Made by a program: the position numbers and the translations under genes
The notes under the pieces: model-generated
What the model was told of the DNA's origin: nothing
Seen by the model: only the letters and a program-made list of their open reading frames with translations
The model's database searches: none
Shown here: one piece after another, positions 1-9,438 of the stretch
Layout of the letters: every line of letters starts with the position of its first letter
Position numbering within the stretch: position 1 is the stretch's first letter
Assembly: GCA_020720625.1 (NCBI GenBank)
Contig: DYOH01000015.1
Coordinates: 1 to 50,016 of the forward strand
Length of the DNA: 50,016 nt
DNA from: Acetofilamentum sp.
GTDB taxonomy: Bacteria > Bacteroidota > Bacteroidia > Bacteroidales > DYOH01
Reading direction: 5' to 3'

Positions 1-66
1 ACTTTTTGTTACTATGCACTCTTTAATGAACTAAATACTTTTTCAGCAGACCCTAATTACCTATAA
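1..66 (+). CDS. possible C-terminal end of a truncated upstream gene
   Basis: The first frame is open from the window edge for 21 codons and stops with TAA at 64-66. The other two plus frames close sooner. A plus-directed hairpin with a T-run follows at about 113-157, as expected after a gene. The fragment is too short to identify, and chance cannot be excluded. Confidence 0.3.
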   Translation, partial: TFCYYALFNELNTFSADPNYL

Positions 67-112
67 AGCAGCGTAATTGAAGCTTCTTTCAATTGAAATT
101 TAGGGGTTTAGC

Positions 113-157
113 CTTAAAAAAAAATTATCACTCTCTGTTCTACAGAGATAGTTTTTT
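113..157 (+). terminator. Rho-independent terminator of the off-window gene
   Basis: A hairpin pairs ACTCTCTG (130-137) with CAGAG (143-147) and AGT (150-152), leaving a two-base bulge, and is followed by a run of T. An A-run lies just upstream. The plus-strand T-run suits the gene that would end near base 66. Confidence 0.5.
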
Positions 158-194
158 GATCGAGACGTAGTCCGCAACTTAGCTAATTTTCAAA

Positions 195-225
195 AAAAAT
201 GCGTTATAGATTATAACGCATTTTT
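195..225 (-). terminator. terminator of the TPR gene, possibly bidirectional
   Basis: The arms at 195-208 and 212-225 are perfectly complementary over 14 bp around a GAT loop. They begin with an A-run and end with a T-run, so the hairpin can terminate transcription from both sides. It lies just past the stop of the minus-strand TPR gene. Confidence 0.75.
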
Positions 226-272
226 CACTATTATATATTATGCTGGCAAAAAAAGGAATATCTACGCCATGC

Positions 273-1688
273 TTAAATCGTGTCTCTTTGTCGGTATAAG
301 TTATCTATAAAATCAATTTTTAAGCTTTGTGGATATAGTTTTACAATGGTATTAAGGGCATTGATATCCAAATGACAAGCCTTTTCGAAATACGATTTGG
401 CATCGATTAACTTATTTAGCATTAAACAATAAGCAGTAATTCGGGAATAAATTTCAAAAGAATTATCGATATACAGAACAGAAGCCAAAAGTACTTCTAA
501 TGCTTCATGAATTTTGTTTTGCTGATAATACAAATCAGATAGATGCAACCATGCCGACTCCTCGGTATTATTTCTCTTTAGAATATCTTTAAAAATGATT
601 TCGGCTTCAGCGAAAATGTTTAACTTCGAGAGAATGACTGCCTTATGAAGCATAAATAATTCAATATCTGACTGATAATCGATTGCTTTATTGATTTCAA
701 GCAGCGCCTGATTAAAGTTCAGTTGCATTTCGTGAGTTAAAGCGAGCAGATAGTGAACATCCGACTTTTTGGTATCTAAAAATTCAAGCGATTTTTCAAA
801 TTCTGCCTTTGCATCATTACTTTCATTCAAATACAGATGAATTTTACCCAAATTTACATGTACCGATCCATTATTTAAGCCCAACTTCATAGCCTCCTGA
901 AATGAAGAATAAGCCTGAATGTATTTTTTTTCATCTAAATGTATTACTCCCTTCTCGAAATAAGCAATAGCGCTATTGGCATTAATGCTAAGTGCCAAAT
1001 TGCATGCATCAAGTGCTTCGAAAGGCATTTTTAATTTCAAATATGTTCGGGCAAGCTGCAGCCAGGAATTTTCGTTATACGGAAAACTGTCCACATGCTT
1101 CTGATAGTATTTTAGTGCTTGAATAAAACGACCATCGTGAAAATAAGCATAAGCAATTTCAGATAATATTTCGCTATTCTCAGGGTAAAACTCTAAATAT
1201 TTCTTTAGATATACAGATGCTTCTGTATATTTTTTTTGTTCGAGAAAGCTCATTCCTAAAGGCAGCAGCATAAAATCTATCTCATTTCCGCTTTTTTTCA
1301 TACCTTTTTTTATGTTGAGATAAGCTTTTTCATATTTTTTTTGAAAAATCTGCGTCATCGCTCTGATTATATCAACTTCGCCATTTTCCGGCTCGTCTTT
1401 TTCAGCTTTCTTTAAGGCTTTCTCGGCAGCTGCAAAATTGGATACCGAAATCTGGTATTTCACTTCTAAGATGAGTATTTTATAGGTGTCTTCGTATAGT
1501 TTTAGTCCGTAATCTATAATCTTCCGAAGCTTCTTTGTATCCTTCTTATCTACATAATAATCAAATATTTCAACTATCTCATCTATATCAAAGTAGACAG
1601 ATTCATCGTTTTGTGTTGCTTTTTCAAATTTGTTTATTAGTTTGGCTAATGTCTTGTTATCGTTGTTATTTGCCATTTCCGTTGCCAT
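273..1688 (-). CDS. tetratricopeptide repeat protein
   Basis: This 471-residue protein is made almost entirely of degenerate 34-residue helical repeats. Typical pieces are AYAYFHDGRFIQALKYYQKH and AIAYFEKGVIHLDEKKYIQA, with the small-Gly/Ala-large pattern and closing Pro of TPR units from about residue 45 to the C-terminus. No signal peptide, membrane segment or enzymatic domain is visible, so it is probably a cytoplasmic scaffold. The partner cannot be told from sequence. It starts at ATG 1688; a second ATG at codon 5 is possible. It stands alone, divergent from the carboxylase operon, with its own terminator. Proteins of this build are common in Bacteroidota. Confidence 0.8.
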   Translation of the reverse strand: MATEMANNNDNKTLAKLINKFEKATQNDESVYFDIDEIVEIFDYYVDKKDTKKLRKIIDYGLKLYEDTYKILILEVKYQISVSNFAAAEKALKKAEKDEPENGEVDIIRAMTQIFQKKYEKAYLNIKKGMKKSGNEIDFMLLPLGMSFLEQKKYTEASVYLKKYLEFYPENSEILSEIAYAYFHDGRFIQALKYYQKHVDSFPYNENSWLQLARTYLKLKMPFEALDACNLALSINANSAIAYFEKGVIHLDEKKYIQAYSSFQEAMKLGLNNGSVHVNLGKIHLYLNESNDAKAEFEKSLEFLDTKKSDVHYLLALTHEMQLNFNQALLEINKAIDYQSDIELFMLHKAVILSKLNIFAEAEIIFKDILKRNNTEESAWLHLSDLYYQQNKIHEALEVLLASVLYIDNSFEIYSRITAYCLMLNKLIDAKSYFEKACHLDINALNTIVKLYPQSLKIDFIDNLYRQRDTI

Positions 1689-1703
1689 AATTTTTTGTAT
1701 TTA

Positions 1704-1711
1704 CAAAATTA
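1704..1711 (-). promoter_or_regulatory. -7 box of the TPR gene promoter
   Basis: The minus strand reads TAATTTTG, an exact TAnnTTTG box, 15 bases before the ATG. No TTG was seen at the expected -33 distance, so the call rests on one element and its position. Confidence 0.4.
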
Positions 1712-1760
1712 ATGATAAATTTTTACTTTGCTACTTTATTTTTTTTGTGTAATTGATGTA

Positions 1761-1802
1761 TAAACGTTAATTTTCTTTTCCAATCACGTATTTTAACGTT
1801 TA
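1761..1802. promoter_or_regulatory. candidate operator, paired AACGTT half-sites
   Basis: TAAACGTTAA at 1761-1770 and its exact reverse complement at 1793-1802 flank a 22-bp AT-rich spacer. Each arm is itself nearly palindromic around AACGTT. The centres are 32 bp apart, about three helical turns. The pair lies in the divergent region between the TPR gene and the carboxylase operon, so it could bind a dimeric repressor. The binding protein is not in the window. Confidence 0.4.
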
Positions 1803-1875
1803 CATATTTTTATTTCTTTTTTTTTTAGTTAATATTGGGATAATTTTAATGTTTCACACTAAAAATTAAATCAAA

Positions 1876-3480
1876 TTGTACCGTCTTGAAACTAAAATTG
1901 ACAATAAGTCAATAGAATTTGCCGAGAACTTTAAAAAGTATAAGCAATTAATAGACCAATTTAATCTTAGATTAAAAGAAAATCGTTCGGGAAACGAAAT
2001 TGCTGTTCAGAAGCACAGAGAGCGCGGCAAATTACTTCCCCGCGAAAGAATTGATTTACTTTTAGACCCCAATACGCCCTTTCTGGAATTGTCGAGCCTT
2101 GCTGCTTTTGGTATGTACGAAAATTCTTTTCCGGGAGCTGGTATTGTAACCGGAATAGGCATTATTCATGGAAAGGAAACTGTTCTCATTGCCAACGATG
2201 CCACTGTAAAAGGAGGAACGTATGCCAAAGAAACCATCAAAAAACATGTGCGCGCCCAACAAATTGCGCTCGAAAATCATTTACCGGTGGTTTACATGGT
2301 TGATTCAGGTGGTGCATTTTTACCAGAACAAGCCAATGTTTTTCCGGATAGATTTGATTTTGGACGTTTTTTTTACAATCAGGCCCAAATGTCGGCTCTC
2401 GGTATACCTCAGATTTCTATCGTTATGGGTTCTTGCACTGCCGGTGGAGCTTACGTACCGGCAATGAGCGACGAAACAATTATTGTGCGGAATCAAGGTA
2501 CTATATTTATTGGTGGGCCTCCCCTTGTTAAAGCAGCTACCGGCGAAGTAGTTACCGCAGAAGAGCTTGGAGGTGCCGTTGTGCACACCACGGTAAGTGG
2601 CGTGGCTGATCATCTGGCCGAGAACGATGCGCATGCCATTCAGATTTGCCGGAATATATTCGAAAGTATGCCTTCCAAACCAAAGCAATTTTTGGATATA
2701 GCCCCCATTGAAGAACCACTTTTCGATGCTGATGAGTTATTAGGTATTGCCCCCATCGATTTAAAAAAGCCAATCGATTCGCGCGAAATTATTATGCGAA
2801 TTGTAGATGGCAGTAAGTTTCACGAATTTAAAGCTGGCTACGCTCCCACCCTTGTTACAGGCTTTGCCCGAATTATGGGTTATTCAGTTGGAATTATTGC
2901 CAACAATGGTGTACTATTTAGTGAAACTTCGCTCAAAGGGGCGCATTTTATTGAGCTTTGTACTTCCAGAAAAATTCCCCTTCTCTTTTTGCAGAATATT
3001 ACCGGTTTTATTGTTGGAAAACAATACGAACACAATGGTATTGCCCGCGACGGTGCTAAACTGGTACATGCAGTAGCAAATGCGAATGTTCCTAAATTTA
3101 CTGTTGTTTTCGGGGGTTCTTTTGGTGCCGGAAATTATGCAATGGCCGGAAGAGCTTTCGATCCCAGACTACTTTTTATGTGGCCGGCAGCAAAAATTTC
3201 TGTTATGGGTGGAGAACAAGCGGCCAATGTGCTTGTTACAGTTAAAATGGAGCAAATGGAAACGCTTGGAAAAGAATTTCCGGATGAAGACGAACGAAAA
3301 TTAAGAAATTCTATCTTACAAAAATACGAAACCGAAGGCTCTGCTTATTACAGTACATCGCGCTTATGGGACGATGGAATTATTGACCCAAGAGATACCA
3401 GAAAGCTTATTGCAATGGGTATTGCCATGTCGCTTAATAAATTATGGCCTGATCAGAAAAACGGAGTATTCAGAATGTAG
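1876..3480 (+). CDS. mccB: acyl-CoA carboxylase beta subunit, methylcrotonyl-CoA type
   Basis: This is the carboxyltransferase subunit of a biotin-dependent acyl-CoA carboxylase (534 residues), which moves the carboxyl group from biotin to a branched enoyl-CoA. The order of motifs follows MccB/Liu[17 protein letters not shown] near residue 52, [10 protein letters not shown] near 107, [17 protein letters not shown] near 185, [13 protein letters not shown], and [20 protein letters not shown] in the C-terminal half. The C-terminus GVFRM also matches the family. Translation probably starts at TTG 1876: an in-frame stop lies 9 bases upstream, and residues 2-25 already fit the conserved MccB N-terminus. 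Beta and alpha subunits are encoded in one operon. Geranyl-CoA carboxylase is the main alternative. Confidence 0.92.
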   Translation: MYRLETKIDNKSIEFAENFKKYKQLIDQFNLRLKENRSGNEIAVQKHRERGKLLPRERIDLLLDPNTPFLELSSLAAFGMYENSFPGAGIVTGIGIIHGKETVLIANDATVKGGTYAKETIKKHVRAQQIALENHLPVVYMVDSGGAFLPEQANVFPDRFDFGRFFYNQAQMSALGIPQISIVMGSCTAGGAYVPAMSDETIIVRNQGTIFIGGPPLVKAATGEVVTAEELGGAVVHTTVSGVADHLAENDAHAIQICRNIFESMPSKPKQFLDIAPIEEPLFDADELLGIAPIDLKKPIDSREIIMRIVDGSKFHEFKAGYAPTLVTGFARIMGYSVGIIANNGVLFSETSLKGAHFIELCTSRKIPLLFLQNITGFIVGKQYEHNGIARDGAKLVHAVANANVPKFTVVFGGSFGAGNYAMAGRAFDPRLLFMWPAAKISVMGGEQAANVLVTVKMEQMETLGKEFPDEDERKLRNSILQKYETEGSAYYSTSRLWDDGIIDPRDTRKLIAMGIAMSLNKLWPDQKNGVFRM

Positions 3481-3492
3481 AAAAATTTAACT

Positions 3493-4290
3493 ATGGAAAA
3501 TAATTACAGTACGATTGCAATTGATACTAAAAATGATATTGCCACTATTTGGTTAAATAGACCTCAGATTCATAACGCTTTCAACGAATTAATGATTCGT
3601 GAGATTATGGAAGCCTATCTCTGGTTAAATCAACAGGAAACGGTGAGAATTATTGTACTCCGCGGAAAAGGTAAATCTTTTTGTGCCGGGGCTGATTTAA
3701 ACTGGATGCGCGATGTTGCATCTTATTCTTACGAACAAAACTTTGCCGAAAGCCTGCAACTATCCAAATGTTTTTATACTATTTATACTTCGGGTAAACC
3801 TACCATTGCGCTTGTGCATGGTGCTGCCATTGGTGGTGCAAACGGATTACTGGCTGCCTGCGATTTTGCCTTTGCAGCAGAATCCACCGTATTTAGCCTA
3901 AGTGAGGTAAAAATTGGCATTGTGCCTGCCTGCATTTCTCCCTACGTTACAAAGCGTGTGGGCGAATATGGTTCTAAAGAACTTATGCTTTCTGGTAAAC
4001 GCTTCAACGGTAAAGAAGCAGAAAAACACAGATTAGTAAATAAATCAGTGGCTGATGAAGAAATTGAAATTTTGCTGCACGAAACAATAGACTTGCTCAG
4101 AACAAGCGGACCTAAAGCCATGACCCACTGCAAAAATCTAATATACGATATCTCCAATAAGCTAACTTTGCACGATGCAATTGATTATACAGCACGCATG
4201 ATTGCAGATATTCGTGCATCAGACGAAGGCCAGGAAGGAATGGCGGCATTCTTAGAAAAACGCAAACCTAACTGGGTGAATAACATATAA
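3493..4290 (+). CDS. liuC: enoyl-CoA hydratase, methylglutaconyl-CoA hydratase type
   Basis: A 265-residue crotonase-fold enzyme that should hydrate the carboxylase product. The oxyanion-hole segments are CAGADL (64-69) and IGGANG (113-118). The conserved Glu of FSLSEVKIG is residue 138. The position of the first crotonase glutamate is not Glu here; this fits my knowledge of LiuC-type enzymes, which share the SEV..G..PA.I.PYV pattern seen after it. It starts 12 bases after the beta-subunit stop and ends 12 bases before the alpha-subunit ATG, so the three genes form one operon. An AtuE-like isohexenylglutaconyl-CoA hydratase is an alternative. Confidence 0.85.
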   Translation: MENNYSTIAIDTKNDIATIWLNRPQIHNAFNELMIREIMEAYLWLNQQETVRIIVLRGKGKSFCAGADLNWMRDVASYSYEQNFAESLQLSKCFYTIYTSGKPTIALVHGAAIGGANGLLAACDFAFAAESTVFSLSEVKIGIVPACISPYVTKRVGEYGSKELMLSGKRFNGKEAEKHRLVNKSVADEEIEILLHETIDLLRTSGPKAMTHCKNLIYDISNKLTLHDAIDYTARMIADIRASDEGQEGMAAFLEKRKPNWVNNI

Positions 4291-4302
4291 TGCCTGATTT
4301 TG

Positions 4303-6306
4303 ATGAAAATATTTAAAAAAATATTAATTGCCAATCGTGGTGAAATTGCCGTGAGAATTATGAAAACTGCGGCAAAACTTAATGTAAAAACCGTTGCCGT
4401 TTATGCAGAAAACGATTCAGATTCTATGCACGTGGAAATGGCAGACGAAAGTTACTCCATTGGAGATGGTGCACTGCAAGATACTTATCTGAACATTGAC
4501 AAAATTATTGCTATTGCAAAAAGGGCCGAATGTGATGCAATTCACCCGGGTTACGGTTTTCTTTCCGAAAATAGTCGCTTCGTGCTGGCCTGCAACAATG
4601 CCAATATTGTTTTTATTGGCCCGGATGCCGAATCCATGAGGCTTATGGGCGATAAAATCCGGGCCAGAGATATTGCCGACAAAGCCGGCGTTCCTATAAG
4701 CAAAGGATTAACCGGATCGTCTTTAGACATTCTTGAGCACATTGGCGAAATATCATTTCCGGTGCTGGTTAAAGCATCTGCCGGAGGGGGTGGCAAAGGT
4801 ATGCGAATTGTGCATACTGCTGCTGAATTGCCTGCGGCGCTCGAAGCTACATCCCGCGAGGCAAGTACTTATTTTGGGGACGGTACTGTTTATGTCGAAA
4901 AATTTCTGGAAGAACCCCGACATATTGAAATACAAATTCTTGCAGACCAATTTGGAAATGCGGTTTATCTATTCGAAAGGGAATGCAGTATTCAAAGACG
5001 CTATCAAAAAATAATTGAAGAAGCCCCATCTCCTACCCTTACACCTGAATTAAGACATAAAATGGGCATGGCGGCTGTTGAACTCGTAAAAGGTATTGCA
5101 TACAGAAATGCCGGAACTATTGAGTTTCTGGTAGATAAAAATATGCAGTTTTACTTTCTGGAAATGAATACCCGCATACAGGTAGAACACCCTGTTACTG
5201 AACTTATTACCGGTATCGACATTGTTCAGGAACAGCTTTTTATTGCCGCCGGAAATCAGCTACGCATTTCTCAAGCCGACTTAAATATTAGCGGTCATGC
5301 AATTGAGTGCCGAATTTATGCCGAAAATCCTGAGCAAAACTTTTTGCCTTCACCGGGAAAATTAAGTCTCTATGTAGAGCCAAAGGGCGAAAACATTAGA
5401 ATTGATGCAGCTCTTAACAAAGCAGTTGAAATCCGTAGCCAATACGACCCTATGATTGCAAAACTTGTAGTTCGGGGCGAAGACCGCGAAAATGCAATTC
5501 GCCGAATGAATTTTGCCTTACGAAATTTCAAAATTCAAGGGATTAAAACCAATATTCCATATCTCATTAAATTAGTTGAAAATCAACAATATCAAGCAAA
5601 CGAAATTTCAACAAAATTTTGCGACAATTATACCGATCATATTATTACCGAAATTAAATCGGAGAAAGATGGTTTTGGCTATTATATTCCTTTTATGGTT
5701 TACTGGATTTATACTACTACGAAAAAATCATCTATCGATAATCAACAAAGTGTCTGGAAACATGTGGGATATTGGCGAAACTTAATGCATGCCCGATTGA
5801 TTTTTGATAATCTTGAAATTAATGCATTATTTTCGGTGATTAATCAAAAAGAGTATGACTTTGCGTTTGATAATCAAATATTTAAAATCATCTTAAACAA
5901 ATGGCTCGCCAATAAATTCGAATTTACAATCAATGGTGAATATTATAGTGCTTGCGTTTCTGAAGACCACAACGGACATGGCTATGTAAGCATGAACGGA
6001 CTAATCTATACTTTTACACGTAACGACAGATTATTTGATAATCTTAGTTTTGCTGATTTTATGAGCATTTCCGGAAAAAATTCGGATAGAATTGTATCTC
6101 CAATGCCCGGAAAAATTATCAAAATAAATGTAAATCAGGGTGATATGGTTACCAAAGGGCAGGTGCTTTTAATTGTTGAAGCCATGAAAATGGAAAACTC
6201 CATTACTGCACCTTTTGATGGAACTATAGAAAAATTAATGGTTTCCTTGAACGAAATGACAGACGGCGTTAAAGAACTTGTAAAGATAGCTAAAACAGAG
6301 GATTAG
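4303..6306 (+). CDS. mccA: acyl-CoA carboxylase alpha subunit with biotin carboxylase and biotinyl domains
   Basis: This 667-residue subunit carboxylates its own biotin with ATP and bicarbonate. The biotin carboxylase N-domain begins with ILIANRGEIAVRI. The ATP-grasp glycine loop AGGGGKG lies at about 160-166, and EMNTRIQVEHPVTE closes the active site. A carboxylase C-domain and a variable linker domain follow. The biotinyl domain at the end carries EAMKMEN, with the biotin-accepting Lys at about residue 629. I prefer ATG 4303 to the in-frame TTG just upstream. The last 20 residues are slightly divergent from the usual biotinyl ending. The partner is the beta subunit two genes upstream. Confidence 0.92.
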   Translation: MKIFKKILIANRGEIAVRIMKTAAKLNVKTVAVYAENDSDSMHVEMADESYSIGDGALQDTYLNIDKIIAIAKRAECDAIHPGYGFLSENSRFVLACNNANIVFIGPDAESMRLMGDKIRARDIADKAGVPISKGLTGSSLDILEHIGEISFPVLVKASAGGGGKGMRIVHTAAELPAALEATSREASTYFGDGTVYVEKFLEEPRHIEIQILADQFGNAVYLFERECSIQRRYQKIIEEAPSPTLTPELRHKMGMAAVELVKGIAYRNAGTIEFLVDKNMQFYFLEMNTRIQVEHPVTELITGIDIVQEQLFIAAGNQLRISQADLNISGHAIECRIYAENPEQNFLPSPGKLSLYVEPKGENIRIDAALNKAVEIRSQYDPMIAKLVVRGEDRENAIRRMNFALRNFKIQGIKTNIPYLIKLVENQQYQANEISTKFCDNYTDHIITEIKSEKDGFGYYIPFMVYWIYTTTKKSSIDNQQSVWKHVGYWRNLMHARLIFDNLEINALFSVINQKEYDFAFDNQIFKIILNKWLANKFEFTINGEYYSACVSEDHNGHGYVSMNGLIYTFTRNDRLFDNLSFADFMSISGKNSDRIVSPMPGKIIKINVNQGDMVTKGQVLLIVEAMKMENSITAPFDGTIEKLMVSLNEMTDGVKELVKIAKTED

Positions 6307-6310
6307 TATC

Positions 6311-8179
6311 ATGGCAAAAAAAAAGGAAAAAATTAAAGATAAATTCAACAAAAAAAATATGAAAGAAATTGTAAGAATTGGTAATGCCGGTGGTTTTTGG
6401 GGCGATGATTTGCATGCACTCAGACGACAACTGGAAGGTGGTTCGCTGGACTATATTTCATCGGATTATCTGGCAGAAATTACCATGAGTATTTTGCGAA
6501 AACAGCAATTAAAAAATCCAGATTTGGGCTATGTAACCGATTTTATCGAGCAAATAGTTGATGTTGCCGATTTGTTGGTTAAAAAAAATGTTACCATGAT
6601 TGCCAACGCCGGAGGCATTAATCCATTGGCTTGTGCCCGAAGAGTTATCAAAGAATTAAAAGGAAAAACCAAGCTCAGAATAGCCGTTATCGAAGGCGAT
6701 AATATTATTGAAATGATGGATGAATTCTATCCTGCAAAAGCAGATTTCAAGAATATGGAAAACGACGAAAAATTCGAGCTGATTAAAGATAGAATTCAAA
6801 GTGCAAACGCATATTTAGGTATTCCGCCCATTGTTAAGGCCCTTGAAAGTGGTGCAAATTTAGTTATTGCCGGAAGGGTTACCGATACAAGTATTACTAT
6901 GGCTCCATTGGTATACGAGTTTGGTTGGAAATCTAACGATTGGGACAAGCTTGCTTCGGCTTTGGTTGCTGGGCATATTATCGAATGCGGCGCACAGGCA
7001 ACCGGAGGCAATTTTACTGACTGGCATAAAGTAAAACGTTGGGATAATTTTGGATACCCCATTGTTGAAGTATATCCTGATGCCACATTTTTTGTAACAA
7101 AGCATAAAAATACAGGTGGATTGGTTAGCGTGGAAACAGTAAAAGAACAACTGGTTTACGAAATGGGCGATCCAGCCTATTATATCAGCCCCGATGTTAT
7201 TGCCGATTTCTTATCTATTCAGCTGGAAGATGCCGGAGAAAACAGGGTACGTGTTTTTGGAATACAAGGCTCTCCTTCTACTCATTTTCTGAAAGTAAGC
7301 ATGGCTTTCGAAGATGGTTATAAAGCAAGCAGTTCGATTATTCTTAGCGGACCTAATGCTATTGATAAAGCAAGGGTATATAAAAATCTGTTCTGGAAAA
7401 GATTAGGCATTCAGTTTGAAAAAAGTAATACTGAATATGTAGGCTACGATTCGTGCCATAAAAATCTGGCTCCCGATGTTGAACCAAACGAAGTTCTGCT
7501 CCAGTTTAGTGTTTTCGACTATGACCCTGAAAAAGTAAGCGAATTTTCGAAAAGTATTGCCCCGCTTATTCTAAGTGGCCCTCCCGGAGTGGCAGTTACA
7601 GGCGGCAGACCTAAATTGCACAATGTGATGACCTATTGGCCTACGCTGGTAAGAAAAGAATTGGTTCCTAGCACCGTTCACGTGCTCGATGAAAATGGCG
7701 ATATTGCAAGTACCTTCGAAATATCGTCTGTTACTGGATACGAAGAAGTAATGAATATTCAACGCTCAAACAAACAAGTGAGCAAGGCAGATCCAACGGG
7801 AACAATTATCGTTATTGGTGATGAGGAAACAGAGCGAATAAAACTAAGAGAATTGTGCCTGGCGCGTTCGGGCGATAAAGGAGATACGGCCAATATTGGA
7901 TTGGTGGCCCGAAATAAGACTATCTATCTATTTTTGCGACAATATCTTACGGCTGATATTGTAAAGTCTATGTTCGCCGAAGCTTGCGAAGGAAGAGTGA
8001 TTAGATATGAACTGGATAATTTATTGGCACTAAACTTCTTGCTCGAGAAATCGCTCGATGGTGGCGGAACCAAATCACTACAAATTGATGCACAAGGAAA
8101 AACTTATGCCCAAGCACTTCTTAACCATAAAATTTCGGTTCCAAAACGAATTTTAGATACACTTTTAAACGAACATTAA
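6311..8179 (+). CDS. AtuA-like protein (DUF1446 plus C-terminal AtuA-like domain)
   Basis: This 622-residue protein begins with IVRIGNAGGFWGDD, followed by MIANAGGINPLACARR and IAGRVTDTS, the hallmarks of the DUF1446/AtuA family. A second domain of about 100 residues at the C-terminus contains LARSGDKGDTANIG and is found fused to AtuA in many acyl-CoA operons. The family is named from the acyclic terpene utilisation cluster but its biochemical role is not established. It starts 4 bases after the carboxylase alpha stop. ATG 6311 gives a very Lys-rich 16-residue leader; ATG 6359 would start directly at the conserved core and is equally plausible. Confidence 0.82.
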   Translation: MAKKKEKIKDKFNKKNMKEIVRIGNAGGFWGDDLHALRRQLEGGSLDYISSDYLAEITMSILRKQQLKNPDLGYVTDFIEQIVDVADLLVKKNVTMIANAGGINPLACARRVIKELKGKTKLRIAVIEGDNIIEMMDEFYPAKADFKNMENDEKFELIKDRIQSANAYLGIPPIVKALESGANLVIAGRVTDTSITMAPLVYEFGWKSNDWDKLASALVAGHIIECGAQATGGNFTDWHKVKRWDNFGYPIVEVYPDATFFVTKHKNTGGLVSVETVKEQLVYEMGDPAYYISPDVIADFLSIQLEDAGENRVRVFGIQGSPSTHFLKVSMAFEDGYKASSSIILSGPNAIDKARVYKNLFWKRLGIQFEKSNTEYVGYDSCHKNLAPDVEPNEVLLQFSVFDYDPEKVSEFSKSIAPLILSGPPGVAVTGGRPKLHNVMTYWPTLVRKELVPSTVHVLDENGDIASTFEISSVTGYEEVMNIQRSNKQVSKADPTGTIIVIGDEETERIKLRELCLARSGDKGDTANIGLVARNKTIYLFLRQYLTADIVKSMFAEACEGRVIRYELDNLLALNFLLEKSLDGGGTKSLQIDAQGKTYAQALLNHKISVPKRILDTLLNEH

Positions 8180-8190
8180 TATAATATTTC

Positions 8191-9345
8191 ATGATAAAAT
8201 CTCCATATTTAACCGAAGAACACGAATTATTAAGAAAAGCAGTGCGCGATTTTGCCGAACGCGAAATTAAACCGGTGGCTCAGGAATTAGACGAGAAAGC
8301 CCAGTTTTCGGTGGAACTTACCGCTCGAATGGGCGAAATGGGTTTATTCGGCATGACTGTGCCACCTGAATTGGGTGGACAAGGATTAGATAATCTGTCG
8401 TATATTATTGCTATAGAAGAGCTTGCACGCATTGATAGTTCACAGGCTGCCACTGTTGCTGCTCATAATTCGCTTGGGATATACCCTATTTTGGCTTATG
8501 GTACCGAAGAGCAAAAGAAAAAATATATCCCAAAGCTTTGCACCGGAAATCATACCTGGGCTTTTGGATTAACTGAGCCAAATGCTGGTTCGGACTCCCG
8601 GGGCTCTAAAACCACAGCCAAACTTGTAAACAACGAATGGCTTATTAACGGTTCTAAAATATTTATTACCAATGGGGCTTCCGAAATTAGTGCTGGTGCT
8701 GTGGTGCAAACAGTTAGCGGCGAGTTACCCGACAGAAACAAAGAATTTACAACCCTTATTGTTGAAAAAGATACTCCCGGTTTTACAAGAAGATTCTTGC
8801 ATGGTAAAATGGTTTGGCGTGCTTCTGATACTTCGGAGTTGTTTTTCGACAATGTGCGTGTTCCTAAAGAAAACATTCTGGGTGAAGTAGGGCAAGGTTC
8901 TAAAATTATGCTGAACACCCTTGACGGCGGACGTTTATCTATTGGGGCAATGGGACTTGGGCTTGCACAAGGGGCTTACGAACTGGCCATGCAATATGCC
9001 AAAGAAAGAAAACAGTTTGGTAAACCAATTAGCCATTTTCAGATTAATGCTTTTAAATTGGCCGATATGGCTACTAAAATTGAAGCTGCCAGACATCTTT
9101 TATATCATGCAACATGGTTAAAGGATAGCAAAATACCATATGGCAAAGAAGCCGCAATGGCAAAGCTATATTGCTCAGAGGTGGCAAAAGAAGTGGCCGA
9201 CGAAGCCGTGCAGATTTTTGGCGGATACGGTCTTATGGCTGATTACCAGATTGAACGTTTTTTCAGAGACCAAAAACTTTTACAAATCGGAGAAGGTACT
9301 TCAGAAATTTTAAGACTCGTAATTTCGAGATATGTTTTAAATTGA
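8191..9345 (+). CDS. acyl-CoA dehydrogenase
   Basis: A 384-residue FAD flavoprotein that makes enoyl-CoA from acyl-CoA and passes electrons to ETF. WAFGLTEPNAGSDSRGS and the C-terminal FGGYGLMADYQIERFFRD are the two family signatures. The catalytic base appears to be Glu368 in QIGEGTSEILR, as in short- and medium-chain dehydrogenases. Isovaleryl-CoA dehydrogenases instead have Ala or Gly there and a Glu in the DLERL helix, which reads TLDGGRL here. So the position at the end of a Liu-like operon suggests isovaleryl-CoA as substrate, but the active site does not follow that subfamily. The gene begins 11 bases after the AtuA-like stop. Confidence 0.88.
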   Translation: MIKSPYLTEEHELLRKAVRDFAEREIKPVAQELDEKAQFSVELTARMGEMGLFGMTVPPELGGQGLDNLSYIIAIEELARIDSSQAATVAAHNSLGIYPILAYGTEEQKKKYIPKLCTGNHTWAFGLTEPNAGSDSRGSKTTAKLVNNEWLINGSKIFITNGASEISAGAVVQTVSGELPDRNKEFTTLIVEKDTPGFTRRFLHGKMVWRASDTSELFFDNVRVPKENILGEVGQGSKIMLNTLDGGRLSIGAMGLGLAQGAYELAMQYAKERKQFGKPISHFQINAFKLADMATKIEAARHLLYHATWLKDSKIPYGKEAAMAKLYCSEVAKEVADEAVQIFGGYGLMADYQIERFFRDQKLLQIGEGTSEILRLVISRYVLN

Positions 9346-9383
9346 TTATTTTTGCCAAATATTATTGAATTTATTCCCTGTCT

Positions 9384-9438
9384 GATGAAACTTACCTGAA
9401 TAGCTGATTTTCTTTTTGAGGCTAAGGTGGGTTTCATC
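9384..9438. other. long imperfect hairpin between operons
   Basis: GATGAAACTTACCT (9384-9397) pairs with AGGTGGGTTTCATC (9425-9438) over 14 positions, two of them G-U. An outer CCTG/CAGG pair sits at 9377-9380 and 9445-9448. No T-run follows, so it is not a standard terminator. The rest of the 172-base gap shows nothing I recognise. Confidence 0.4.

Noticed and set aside
3493-4290. Hydratase as inactive because the first crotonase Glu is missing
   Set aside because: LiuC-type hydratases normally lack it; the second Glu (138) and oxyanion residues are present.
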